Shown: positions 14,345 through 20,672 of the stretch, piece by piece
Layout: each line of letters starts with the position of its first letter
Position numbering within the stretch: position 1 is the stretch's first letter
Assembly (NCBI GenBank): GCA_934464705.1
Contig: CAKSKB010000026.1
Location: 1 to 26,398, forward strand
DNA from: an uncultured Clostridia bacterium
GTDB lineage: Bacteria; Bacillota; Clostridia; HGM11514
Direction of reading: 5' to 3'
DNA: 26,398 nucleotides
Notes under the pieces: model-generated
Told to the model about the DNA's origin: nothing
Databases searched by the model: none
What the model saw: the letters and a program-made list of their open reading frames with translations, nothing else
Program-made: the position numbers and the translations under genes

Positions 14345-14374
14345 TTTTTCGCCTCCCGATTTGCTCTTGCTTTA

Positions 14375-14407
14375 ATTATAGCATTATTTTTTTTCTGAAA
14401 CTTGCGG
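14375..14407 (-). promoter_or_regulatory. Promoter of the packaging operon (shared motif, copy 1)
   Basis: On the minus strand, CCGCAA at 14402-14407, an A-rich tract, then an extended -10 TGCTATAAT (TATAAT 14375-14380, TGC 14381-14383). The same 33-base block, with 28 positions identical and no gap, stands before the head-tail operon at 19009-19041. There is no good -35 box, which suggests an activator or a phage sigma factor may read CCGCAA plus the tract. Confidence 0.7.
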
Positions 14408-14414
14408 TGTTTGA

Positions 14415-14632
14415 AAGAAGAGCCTATCTCCCGAACAGCGAGAATAAGTGAACATTGAATTTTTTGCCAAGTGCCCGACAGTGAAATATAAAAAATAATG
14501 AAAACACCGGGCACGAGGCAAAAATGAAATGTAATCTTATTCGAAGCGACCGAGAGGGAGTGGAGGCTTGACAGGGAAGAAGAGCCTATCTCATGAACAG
14601 TCAAATTAAGCGAGTGAGCAGCTTTTCGCCGA
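14415..14632. repeat. 218-bp inverted repeat, left arm
   Basis: Reverse-complement match (about nine in ten positions by eye) to 16981-17199. It holds a near-direct repeat AAGAGCCTATCTC at both ends, an inner hairpin GTGCCCG/CGGGCAC and a GAGTGGAGGCTTGACA sequence. A partial third copy lies at 17477-17549. No gene is supported; translated frames here only mirror the repeat. Confidence 0.8.
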
Positions 14633-14653
14633 TTGGCGGATATGAGGGAAAAA

Positions 14654-14709
14654 GATAATAGATAAGAGATAATAGAGAATAGTGTCGGTAGATTTTCCAA
14701 GGGAAAATC
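14654..14709. repeat. Heptamer-array/hairpin repeat, copy 4
   Basis: Heptamers GATAATA, GATAAGA, GATAATA, GAGAATA (14654-14681), then hairpin GATTTTCC/GGAAAATC with AAG loop (14691-14709). It is the left end of a unit whose inverted right end is the copy at 14916-14976. Confidence 0.85.
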
Positions 14710-14754
14710 TCAGATTGTCTAAAAAGTTCAGAATGAATTGAGCCTGACGGCTGT

Positions 14755-14802
14755 TGTCAAGCCTCGGTTTCTTCGCGGGCGGTCGTGTAAAATCGCAAAC
14801 CG
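14755..14802. repeat. 48-bp dispersed repeat, second copy at 17203-17250
   Basis: Begins TGTCAAGCCTCGGTTTCTTC and matches 17203-17250 in the same orientation with only two or three differences. It is part of the larger repeat mosaic between the heptamer arrays. Confidence 0.8.
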
Positions 14803-14915
14803 CTTTTCTCTTTCGGCTGACTTCGCAGCCTTTCGAGAAAAGACTTTATGCTCATTTACTCTCCCTGCTCAGAAATTCGGCCCTTCTCATGAATTGTCTT
14901 TCAGACATAAAAAAA

Positions 14916-14976
14916 GGTTTTCGGCTCGCCGAAAACCCTCAATAACTATTATCTCTTATCTATTATCTATTATCTA
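14916..14976. repeat. Heptamer-array/hairpin repeat, copy 5
   Basis: Hairpin GGTTTTCGGC/GCCGAAAACC with TC loop (14916-14937), then CTCAATAAC and TATTATC/TCTTATC heptamers to about 14975, leading directly into the promoter of the second antitoxin-like RNA. Confidence 0.85.
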
Positions 14977-14977
14977 G

Positions 14978-15006
14978 TTGACAAACTACCTGAAATACAG
15001 TATAAT
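14978..15006 (+). promoter_or_regulatory. Promoter of the orphan antitoxin-like RNA
   Basis: TTGACA (14978-14983), 17 bp, TATAAT (15001-15006): perfect consensus and clearly related to the promoter at 9593-9621. Confidence 0.85.
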
Positions 15007-15012
15007 GTAGAA

Positions 15013-15097
15013 AAAGGCAAAACCTCAAACGGTAATGTCAAATGTAATTGGTTAAAATAACCGCATCATTATTTGACGGAAATGGGCGGTTATTTTA
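15013..15097 (+). ncRNA. Orphan copy of the type I antitoxin RNA
   Basis: About 85 bases, aligned along its length with the RNA at 9628. It has GGCAAAACCT and CGGTAATGTC in place of the two direct repeats. The terminator has an 11-bp stem AAAATAACCGC/GCGGTTATTTT (15054-15096) that differs in sequence but not in pairing. No toxin frame follows: repeat sequence begins 13 bases after the terminator. It may be a relic, or an anti-addiction RNA acting on the intact toxin. Confidence 0.6.
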
Positions 15098-15109
15098 CTT
15101 TTAAATGTT

Positions 15110-15170
15110 GATTTCCGCTCTCGGCGGAAATCTTCCGAAACTATTCTCTCTTATCTCTTCTCTCTTATCT
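15110..15170. repeat. Heptamer-array/hairpin repeat, copy 6
   Basis: Hairpin GATTTCCGC/GCGGAAATC (15110-15132) and heptamers of TATTCTC/TCTTATC type to about 15170. It occupies the place where the toxin gene would be expected. Confidence 0.8.
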
Positions 15171-15196
15171 AATGAAAAATCCATTCCCGAAGGGCG

Positions 15197-15292
15197 GTTC
15201 TTTTATTAATTTTTTTCTGTCGCTGTGTAAATAATTAATTATTTATTAAACACAGTATTATTAAATCAATTTTATTAATTAAAATCTTATTT
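15197..15292. other. AT-rich palindromic stretch beside the DnaA boxes (candidate unwinding region)
   Basis: About 95 bases with very few G or C, including an imperfect palindrome from CTGTGT (15223) to ACACAG (15255) around AATTAATT. No gene is possible here. Together with the DnaA boxes about 100 bp to the right this is the composition expected of an origin unwinding element. Confidence 0.5.
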
Positions 15293-15303
15293 GTGCGGAG
15301 GTA

Positions 15304-15368
15304 TGTCATGAGGTTGGCGGGGTTTCTGTCACCACCTTCTTGAAATGCGTGTCACCCCCCTCATGACA
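15304..15368. repeat. Inverted repeat between AT-rich stretch and DnaA boxes
   Basis: Ten-bp perfect arms TGTCATGAGG and CCTCATGACA, extended inside by GGGG/CCCC, with two TGTCACC direct repeats in the loop. An 11-codon frame after GGAGG starts in the left arm (15308-15343), but I do not call it a gene. Confidence 0.7.
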
Positions 15369-15392
15369 CAGGTGCAAACGGGGTTCTGAAAA

Positions 15393-15424
15393 TGTGGATA
15401 ACTTTGTGGATAAAATGTGGATAA
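15393..15424 (-). promoter_or_regulatory. Three perfect tandem DnaA boxes (candidate origin or DnaA-control site)
   Basis: TTATCCACA, the consensus DnaA box, occurs three times on the minus strand at 15393-15401, 15405-15413 and 15416-15424, with no mismatch and 11-12 bp periodicity. They lie next to the AT-rich palindromic stretch and just before the GH3 promoter. Such clusters occur at oriC, plasmid origins, DnaA-titrating sites and DnaA-controlled promoters. No dnaA or dnaN gene is in the window, so the role is open. Confidence 0.75.
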
Positions 15425-15429
15425 GCTTA

Positions 15430-15458
15430 TTGACTTTTCTTTGGGGTTTTGATATAAT
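15430..15458 (+). promoter_or_regulatory. Promoter of the GH3 gene
   Basis: TTGACT (15430-15435), 17 bp, TATAAT (15453-15458). The last DnaA box ends five bases before the -35 hexamer, so bound DnaA could touch RNA polymerase. Confidence 0.75.
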
Positions 15459-15477
15459 TTTAGCGGAGGTGCTCGCA

Positions 15478-16878
15478 GTGAAGGATTTTTTCGGCAAAAT
15501 CAAGCCGTTTTTGATTAAATTTATCAGCTACATGAAGGTTGACACAAAGAAAAAGCTTGCTGTTTTTGCGGTTTCCGCAGCGGTTGTGGTTATGCTCGGG
15601 GCGGCGGCAGGCGCTTGTATTGACATTTTCAGGGAATCAAATTCGCCGGAAGCCATTTCTGCTCCGGTTGACCTCAACAAAATCACCGACGGCACGGAAA
15701 ACGGCGTAAACATTATAAAAAGAAAGTCAAAGACCGAACAGAAAGCGAAAAATGACGCAAAGGCGGCTCAGGACGAGGACCTGTCGCAGTACATAAACAC
15801 TCATGACGACGCTGCCGCATACACCGAAAAGGCGACCCGTGACGAGCAGATTGAAAGTCTGATTTCGGAGATGTCGCTGAGCGAAAAGGTTTACCAGATG
15901 ATGTTTGTCACGCCCGAGGCGCTGTGCGGAAGGCCGCTTGTGACGGAATGTGACGACGCTGTAAGGCAGGGGCTTTCGACTTACCCGGTTGGCGGAATCA
16001 TACTGTTTTCGGACAATTTATCCTCAAAAAATCAGGTATCGAAGCTTAACGCCGATTTGCAGAACGCAAGCAAAATTCCGCTGTTTATCGGGATTGACGA
16101 GGAAGGCGGAAGCGTTTCGAGATTGGGTTCAAATCACGCTCTCGGGTTTGAAAAGCAGCCGTCCGCGGAGGAAATCGGAAGGTCGGGCGACCCCGATTCC
16201 GCTTACAATGCCGCAGCCAAAACGGCTGAAGGGTTGAAAGGTCTTGGATTTAATCTTGATTTTGCTCCGGTTGCGGATGTAAATTCAAGCGAAATGTCAC
16301 AAATTGGGGACAGAGCATTTTCCGATTCGTTTGACGCTGCGTGCCCGTTCGTTTCAAGCTATGTGACAGGGCTTAAAGAAGGCGGAATTGTATCGGTTCT
16401 GAAGCATTTTCCGGGAATCGGGTCGGCTTCGGCGGACACTCACAACGGGCGTGCCGAAATTGCGGAAAGTCTTGATTCTATGCGAAAAAACGAGTTTCAG
16501 CCTTTCATTTCCGGCATACACGCAGGGGCGGATTTCGTTATGATTTCACATGCGTCCCCAAACTGTACAACAGAAAAATCTCCATCTTCGCTTTCATCGG
16601 AAGTTGTATCCGGATGGCTGCGCGGCGAACTCAATTTTTCGGGCGTTACAATTACCGATTCGCTCTCCATGAGGGCGATAACCGACGAATACACCGCGGC
16701 AGCGGCGAGCGTCAAGGCGGTTTCCGCCGGGTGCGACATGCTGCTCATGCCCAAAGACCTCACGGCTGCGCACTCAGCTATCGTTTCAGCCGTCAAGTCG
16801 GGCGAAATTACCGAGGAACACATCAACTCCTCCGTCCGCCGTATTCTTGCAGCCAAGAAAAAAAGAGGAATAATATAA
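15478..16878 (+). CDS. Membrane-anchored GH3 beta-N-acetylhexosaminidase (NagZ-like)
   Basis: Hydrolyses terminal beta-GlcNAc, for example from muropeptides or chitin-type sugars. About 466 residues: a basic cytoplasmic start, one membrane helix (about residues 26-45, KKLAVFAVSAAVVVMLGAA), a charged linker, then a single GH3 TIM-barrel domain from about 125. Motifs: IGIDEEGGSVSRLG, FNLDFAPVADVN, the catalytic loop KHFPGIGSASADTH (His310; Asp320 and His322 as acid/base pair) and VTITDSLSMRAI with nucleophile Asp394. This is the NagZ type, without the C-terminal domain of beta-glucosidases. The GTG start follows GGAGGTG; longer frames cross the DnaA boxes and promoter. It is a single-gene unit and more likely host cargo than a phage gene. 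Confidence 0.9.
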   Translation: MKDFFGKIKPFLIKFISYMKVDTKKKLAVFAVSAAVVVMLGAAAGACIDIFRESNSPEAISAPVDLNKITDGTENGVNIIKRKSKTEQKAKNDAKAAQDEDLSQYINTHDDAAAYTEKATRDEQIESLISEMSLSEKVYQMMFVTPEALCGRPLVTECDDAVRQGLSTYPVGGIILFSDNLSSKNQVSKLNADLQNASKIPLFIGIDEEGGSVSRLGSNHALGFEKQPSAEEIGRSGDPDSAYNAAAKTAEGLKGLGFNLDFAPVADVNSSEMSQIGDRAFSDSFDAACPFVSSYVTGLKEGGIVSVLKHFPGIGSASADTHNGRAEIAESLDSMRKNEFQPFISGIHAGADFVMISHASPNCTTEKSPSSLSSEVVSGWLRGELNFSGVTITDSLSMRAITDEYTAAAASVKAVSAGCDMLLMPKDLTAAHSAIVSAVKSGEITEEHINSSVRRILAAKKKRGII

Positions 16879-16898
16879 TAAACAATAAACAATAAGCA

Positions 16899-16931
16899 AG
16901 CTTTCGGGATTCCCGAAAGCTCGCTTTGTTT
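16899..16931 (+). terminator. Terminator of the GH3 gene
   Basis: Ten-bp stem AGCTTTCGGG/CCCGAAAGCT, ATT loop, then a T-rich tail. Its style (covarying hairpin next to a heptamer array) matches the repeat family, so the repeat itself may supply the terminator. Confidence 0.8.
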
Positions 16932-16933
16932 TA

Positions 16934-17338
16934 GAGAATAGATAAGAGATAATAGATAATAGTGTATGTTGATTTTCGCTTCGGCGAAAAGCTGCTCACT
17001 CGCTTAATTTGACTGTTCATGAGATAGGCTCTTCTTCCCTGTCAAGCCTCCACTCCCTCTCGGTCGCTTCGAAAAGAAACACATTTCGTTTTTGCCTCGT
17101 GCCCGGTGTTTTCATTATTTTTTTATATTTCACTGTCGGGCACTTGGCAAAAAATTCAATGTGAGAGTTTTCTCGCTGTTCGGGAGATAGGCTCTTCTTC
17201 CCTGTCAAGCCTCGGTTTCTTCGCGGGCGGTCGTATAAAATCGCAAATCGTTTTCGCCTCTCGGCTGAAAATAAAAAGTTTTTCGGGAAGCCCGAAAAAC
17301 TTCCTAAACTATTATCTATTATCTCTTATCTATTATCT
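16934..17338. repeat. 405-bp unit bounded by inverted heptamer arrays (copies 7 and 8)
   Basis: Left end: GAGAATA/GATAAGA/GATAATA heptamers (16934-16961) and hairpin GATTTTCGC..GCGAAAAGC (16971-16992, one mismatch). Right end: hairpin GTTTTTCGGG/CCCGAAAAAC (17278-17300) and TATTATC heptamers (about 17309-17337). Between lie the 219-bp inverted-repeat arm and the 48-bp repeat. No gene is seen. The layout resembles a non-autonomous mobile element. Confidence 0.75.
16981..17199. repeat. 219-bp inverted repeat, right arm
   Basis: Reverse complement of 14415-14632. The two arms enclose the antitoxin-like RNA, the DnaA boxes and the GH3 gene, so recombination between them would invert that segment of about 2.3 kb. 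Confidence 0.8.
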
Positions 17339-17400
17339 GTTTCCCTGTCAAGCCTCCACTCATTCACGGTCGTCAAATTAATTTTCGTTCACCGTTTTCG

Positions 17401-17549
17401 CCTCTTGGCTGAAAATCAAAGGTTTTCGGGTCTTCCGAAAACCCACCATACTTCTTCACTCTTCTCTATTACTTCTTCCCTCGTATCCGCCAATCGGCGA
17501 AAAGCTGCTCACTCGCTTAATTTGACTGTTCATGAGATAGGCTCTTCTT
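17401..17549. repeat. Degenerate repeat tail: hairpin plus partial inverted-repeat copy
   Basis: CTTGGCTGAAAATCAAAGG and hairpin GGTTTTCGG/CCGAAAACC (about 17423-17445), decayed heptamers, then 17477-17549, a partial copy of the inverted-repeat arm in the same orientation as 16981-17199. It ends at the stop codon of the stalk-domain gene. Confidence 0.65.
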
Positions 17550-18757
17550 TACAGCTCATTCACATTTTTAATCTCAAAATCCGAAATATACGCCGTTTGG
17601 GAGTTATTCGCCAGCACCCACCCGAAGGTCCGCTTGGAATACCCCGCAATATTCGCCTTTTTGCTCCAGCCGGTTATCGTGCCGTCGTGGTCGGCGGAAT
17701 CGGTGGTAAGTTTGCCGTTGCCGTCCCTGCACGAAAACTTCAGTTCGAACGAATTTATCGGCTTTTCGCTGAGGTTCATCAGCGTGATATTCGCCTGCCG
17801 TCTGCCCTCGTAGTTGGTCACGACCTCGTATTCCACAATCGCAATCGTGGCGTCGATCGCCTTGCGCCAGCGCAGAATATAGTCCACACGGAGGTCCTCG
17901 ATTTTCGCCGCATCAATGCCCTCGTCCTTAAAATTCTTCTCGATATTCTCGATGTATTTATAGCCGCTGTAGTAAAGCCCGGTCGCAATCGACTTGGTCA
18001 AAAAAGCGTTGGTATTCTCCACAAAATCGTCGTACAAAAACCACCCGACCGACTGATACGCCCCGATATCCTCCTCGGCGCAGAAGGTGTAATCGCCCTT
18101 ATACGAGTACATTCTGACCGGCTTTGAGGTGTACCACCCCACGGTTTTGTTCTCCTCGACTTCCGACTCCGGAACCTCACATTCACGCCCGTCAATCGAG
18201 TACATTTTCACTCTTTTTTCGAGATACCAGCCGTAATTTTCATATTCCGCAGCCTTCGAGAGCGGCACGGAAACCGTATCGCCGTTCTCGGAATAGAGCG
18301 TGATTTCGGGGTCAGCGGAGGGCTGTTTGCCTTCCTCGGTTATGATGACGGTTTTAAGTTGGTCGTTCCACTCGACCTCGCCGCCGAGAGCCTCCGTCAC
18401 AGCGCGGAGCGGCACGAATGTCGAATCGCCGATGAGCCTTGCCGACACATCCAATGCGGTTGCCGAACCGTTCACCACCATTTCGGAAGAACCGATTTCA
18501 AGGGAAACTTCCGTTTCGCCGCGGCGCACGAAGATCTTCCCGGGAGCCTCAAAATCGACATCCGCCCCGAGCGCCTCGAACACGCCCCGAAGCGGAACAA
18601 GTGTTCTGCCGTCAGCGATTCTTGCGTGTGCGGAAAGCGGAATTTCCGCGTCCCCGACAACAACCTTCACAAAAGGACTCGCCGCCGAAACGGGCGAAGT
18701 CATAATCGAAAACGCAACGGCTGCCGCCGCCGCAAGTGAAATCAATTTATTTTTCAT
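17549..18757 (-). CDS. Secreted stalk-domain (copper amine oxidase N-terminal-like) protein
   Basis: 402 residues with a signal peptide (KNK start, hydrophobic core, SAA cut near 26). Two stalk-type units follow: DGRTLVPLRGVFEALGADVDF (about 48-68) and STFVPLRAVTEALGGEVEWN (about 110-130), the wording of the Cu_amine_oxidN1 family, a wall- or surface-associated module of Firmicutes despite its name. Then come three repeats ending in GWYL-x-KRVKMYS, GWYTSKPVRMYS and GWFLYDD (about 175-245). The C-terminal 110 residues look like a beta-sandwich (EYEVVTNYEGRRQANITL). No catalytic motif is seen; a structural or binding role outside the cell is likely. It is the only sizeable minus-strand gene right of the DnaA boxes, and repeat sequence begins right at its stop. 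Confidence 0.82.
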   Translation of the reverse strand: MKNKLISLAAAAAVAFSIMTSPVSAASPFVKVVVGDAEIPLSAHARIADGRTLVPLRGVFEALGADVDFEAPGKIFVRRGETEVSLEIGSSEMVVNGSATALDVSARLIGDSTFVPLRAVTEALGGEVEWNDQLKTVIITEEGKQPSADPEITLYSENGDTVSVPLSKAAEYENYGWYLEKRVKMYSIDGRECEVPESEVEENKTVGWYTSKPVRMYSYKGDYTFCAEEDIGAYQSVGWFLYDDFVENTNAFLTKSIATGLYYSGYKYIENIEKNFKDEGIDAAKIEDLRVDYILRWRKAIDATIAIVEYEVVTNYEGRRQANITLMNLSEKPINSFELKFSCRDGNGKLTTDSADHDGTITGWSKKANIAGYSKRTFGWVLANNSQTAYISDFEIKNVNEL

Positions 18758-18782
18758 GTGTAAATCCCCCTTGTCTTCCTAT

Positions 18783-18811
18783 ATTATAGCACTTGACGGA
18801 AGGTTTGTCAA
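18783..18811 (-). promoter_or_regulatory. Promoter of the stalk-domain gene
   Basis: On the minus strand, TTGACA (18806-18811), 17 bp, TATAAT (18783-18788), perfect boxes. A heptamer array starts about ten bases further upstream. Confidence 0.8.
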
Positions 18812-18821
18812 CAAATTATAA

Positions 18822-18910
18822 ATAATAGAGAAGAGATAATAGATAATAGTATCGGAAGATTTCCGCTTCGGCGGAAATCAACATTCATTATTTTCTCTTA
18901 TCTATTATCT
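18822..18910. repeat. Heptamer-array/hairpin repeat, copy 9
   Basis: Heptamers AATAGAG/AAGAGAT/GATAATA type (18822-18849), hairpin GATTTCCGC-TTCG-GCGGAAATC (18858-18879), inverted heptamers to 18910. The 9-bp stem closed by a TTCG tetraloop is a very stable RNA fold. Confidence 0.85.
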
Positions 18911-18939
18911 GTTTTTTTAACTCTTGGCTGAAAATCAAA

Positions 18940-18999
18940 GGTTTTCGGCCCGCCGAAAACCCTCAATAACTATTATCTATTATCTCTTATCTATTCTCT
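18940..18999. repeat. Heptamer-array/hairpin repeat, copy 10
   Basis: Hairpin GGTTTTCGGC/GCCGAAAACC with CC loop (18940-18961), then TATTATC/TCTTATC/TATTCTC heptamers to about 18999. It ends ten bases before the shared phage promoter block. Confidence 0.85.
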
Positions 19000-19008
19000 A
19001 TTGAAAGA

Positions 19009-19041
19009 CCGCAACTTTTCCGAAAAAAATAATGCTATAAT
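19009..19041 (+). promoter_or_regulatory. Promoter of the head-tail operon (shared motif, copy 2)
   Basis: CCGCAA (19009-19014), A-rich tract, extended -10 TGCTATAAT (19033-19041). It matches the packaging-operon promoter in 28 of 33 positions, without a gap. The leader downstream (19042-19114) contains GTACAAAATTTGCTCCGTCC (from 19062), close to a sequence inside terL, and a TGTGTACACA palindrome at 19087-19096. Confidence 0.7.
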
Positions 19042-19114
19042 AAACATGCGAGGGGCGGATTGTACAAAATTTGCTCCGTCCCTATTGTGTACACAAAGAA
19101 AGGAGTAAAATCAA

Positions 19115-19453
19115 TTGGACAAGGACTTTTTAAAAAATCTCGGGGTCGAAGGCGACGCCGCAGAGGCAATTCTATCGGAAATCGGCCGTTCCGAGGAGGA
19201 GCTTTTCGGGGAGCTTTCGGGCGAAGCGAGAAACCTTCGCATTTCGATTGCCGCCAAAGAGGAGGGCGTGCGTGACGAGGAGCTTTTCAGGCTTGTAATC
19301 GGCGACGCACCCGACATCGAAGCGGCGGTAAAATCGGCAAAAAAGACTCACGGCTGGCTGTTCGGAAACGCCGAAACACCTGTGTTTTCCGCAGTGACCG
19401 AAGCCGCCGAAAACAACACAAATCCGTTTGCGCACGGCGCAGGATTAAACTAA
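19115..19453 (+). CDS. Putative phage capsid scaffold, short
   Basis: 112 acidic residues starting with TTG nine bases after AAAGGAG. The opening DKDFLKNLGVEGDAAEAILSEI resembles the start of Gp20-type scaffolding proteins, and the end ENNTNPFAHGAGLN resembles their NPF-containing tail that binds the coat protein. The long coiled coil usually between them is replaced by about 60 residues, so the protein is roughly half the common length. Its position directly before the major capsid gene supports a scaffold role. It is the first gene of the head-tail operon. An alternative is a head decoration or unknown small protein. Confidence 0.55.
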   Translation: MDKDFLKNLGVEGDAAEAILSEIGRSEEELFGELSGEARNLRISIAAKEEGVRDEELFRLVIGDAPDIEAAVKSAKKTHGWLFGNAETPVFSAVTEAAENNTNPFAHGAGLN

Positions 19454-19471
19454 AAAAAGGAGATTTTAACT

Positions 19472-20356
19472 ATGGCTAATTCAATTTCAAAATTCACTTC
19501 ATATGTATCGGTTCTCGACGAGGTCTACAAGGACGCCGCAAAAACAGCGGTTCTCGAGAGCGACAGCGAGCTTTTCAGGGAAGGCGCAAACGCTCATGAA
19601 ATCGTAATTCCGAAGATGAGCCTTTCGGGTCTTGCAAACTACGACAGAGCCTCCGGCTATGTTGACGGCGATGTGACCCTCACCAACGAAACGGTTGAGT
19701 TCAACTACGAGCGCGGCAGAATGTTCTCCGTTGACGCGATGGACAACGAGGAAACCGCCGGTGTTGCGTTCGGCAAGCTTGCGGGCGAGTTCATCAGAAC
19801 CAAGGTTGTGCCCGAGGTTGACGCAGTGCGCTTTGCCGCATACGCATCGGCGACCGGCGCCACAACCAAGAGCGAAGCGCTCTCCGACGGCGCAGGCGTG
19901 CTTGCCGCTATAAGAACTGCGAAGTCCAAGCTTGACGAAAATGAGGTTTCCGAGAGCGGCAGATATCTTTTCATCACACCGTCGCTTTTCGACATGATTG
20001 AAGCCCTCGACACCACGAAATCCAAGGAGGTTCTCAACACATTTGACGGCGTAATCTGTGTTCCGCAGTCGAGATTCTACACCGCTGTAGACCTTGCGGA
20101 CGGCACATCAACGGGCAAAACCGCAGGCGGATACGCAAAAGGTTCCTCTGCGTCCGACATCAACTTCATGGTAATTCAGAAGGACGCGGTGCTCCAGTAC
20201 ACCAAGCACGCCGAGCCGAAGGTAATCAATCCCGAGGACAACCAGACCGCCGATGCATACAAGTTCGGCTACAGAATTTACGGGCTCAACGATACATACG
20301 AGAACAAGACTGCAGGCATTTATGTTTCGACCTCATCTGCCGCAAAGGGTAATTAA
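19472..20356 (+). CDS. Phage major capsid protein
   Basis: 294 residues, the coat protein that builds the icosahedral head. Position after the scaffold and before the connector genes, and the wording MANSISKFTSYVSVLDEVYKD, YDRASGYVDGDVTLTNETVEF, the long helix region EFIRTKVVPEVDAVRFAAYA and the C-terminal NFMVIQKDAVLQYTKHAEPK with ADAYKFGYRIYGLNDTYENK, are typical of HK97-fold coats of Firmicutes siphoviruses. The strong ribosome site AAAAGGAG and codon use rich in frequent codons fit high expression. No N-terminal protease or delta domain is visible, and no prohead protease gene is nearby. Confidence 0.88.
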   Translation: MANSISKFTSYVSVLDEVYKDAAKTAVLESDSELFREGANAHEIVIPKMSLSGLANYDRASGYVDGDVTLTNETVEFNYERGRMFSVDAMDNEETAGVAFGKLAGEFIRTKVVPEVDAVRFAAYASATGATTKSEALSDGAGVLAAIRTAKSKLDENEVSESGRYLFITPSLFDMIEALDTTKSKEVLNTFDGVICVPQSRFYTAVDLADGTSTGKTAGGYAKGSSASDINFMVIQKDAVLQYTKHAEPKVINPEDNQTADAYKFGYRIYGLNDTYENKTAGIYVSTSSAAKGN

Positions 20357-20358
20357 TC

Positions 20359-20670
20359 ATGACAGATTTTAACTTTTACAGCGAAAGCTTCTTCGGGGAC
20401 AAAATCCCCGAGGAGGAGTTCGCATACTATGAAAAATCGGCGGCGGACAGGCTTGCGGCAATGACCCAGAACCGCTGTGACGCAGCAGACGAAGCGACAA
20501 AATTTGCGGTATGCGCCGTTGCGGAAATTCTTTACATGACCGACGGGCGCATCGGAGTTTCCTCCGAAAGCTCGGACGGATTTTCCGCCGCATATAAAGA
20601 CTTTGAAAGCGAAATCTACAAAGCAGCGGCGCAGTATCTGCCGTCATCACTCTTTTACAGGGGGTGCTGA
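20359..20670 (+). CDS. Phage head-tail connector protein
   Basis: 103 residues, mostly helical by composition: EEEFAYYEKSAADRLAAMTQNR, then a helix through FAVCAVAEILYMTDG, and a final helix FESEIYKAAAQYLPSSLFYRG. This pattern fits the small connector proteins (HK97 gp6/SPP1 gp15 type) that dock under the portal. The ATG is only two bases after the capsid stop codon. It is the second step of the usual order capsid, connector, head closure, minor capsid, tail tube. Confidence 0.7.
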   Translation: MTDFNFYSESFFGDKIPEEEFAYYEKSAADRLAAMTQNRCDAADEATKFAVCAVAEILYMTDGRIGVSSESSDGFSAAYKDFESEIYKAAAQYLPSSLFYRGC

Positions 20671-20672
20671 AA

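Noticed and set aside
14326..14700. A 124-codon minus-strand frame over the repeats, with similar translated text at 17106 and 17405
   Set aside because: The similarity comes from the dispersed repeats themselves; the frames lack ribosome sites and run through heptamer arrays and hairpins.
15308..15343. An 11-codon leader peptide after GGAGG upstream of the DnaA boxes
   Set aside because: The frame lies inside an inverted repeat, no promoter was found for it, and nothing downstream shows attenuation features.
15197..15424. DnaA-trio element as proof of oriC
   Set aside because: I looked for repeated TAG-type triplets next to the boxes on both strands and saw no clear run, so the origin call stays tentative.
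15394..15477. Longer N-terminus for the GH3 protein (start at 15394)
   Set aside because: This would translate the DnaA boxes and the promoter; the GTG at 15478 has a strong GGAGGTG site and gives a normal membrane-anchor start.
9487..18999. CRISPR array
   Set aside because: The repeated units are 7-bp tandem arrays and hairpins without regular spacers of constant length, and no cas gene is present.
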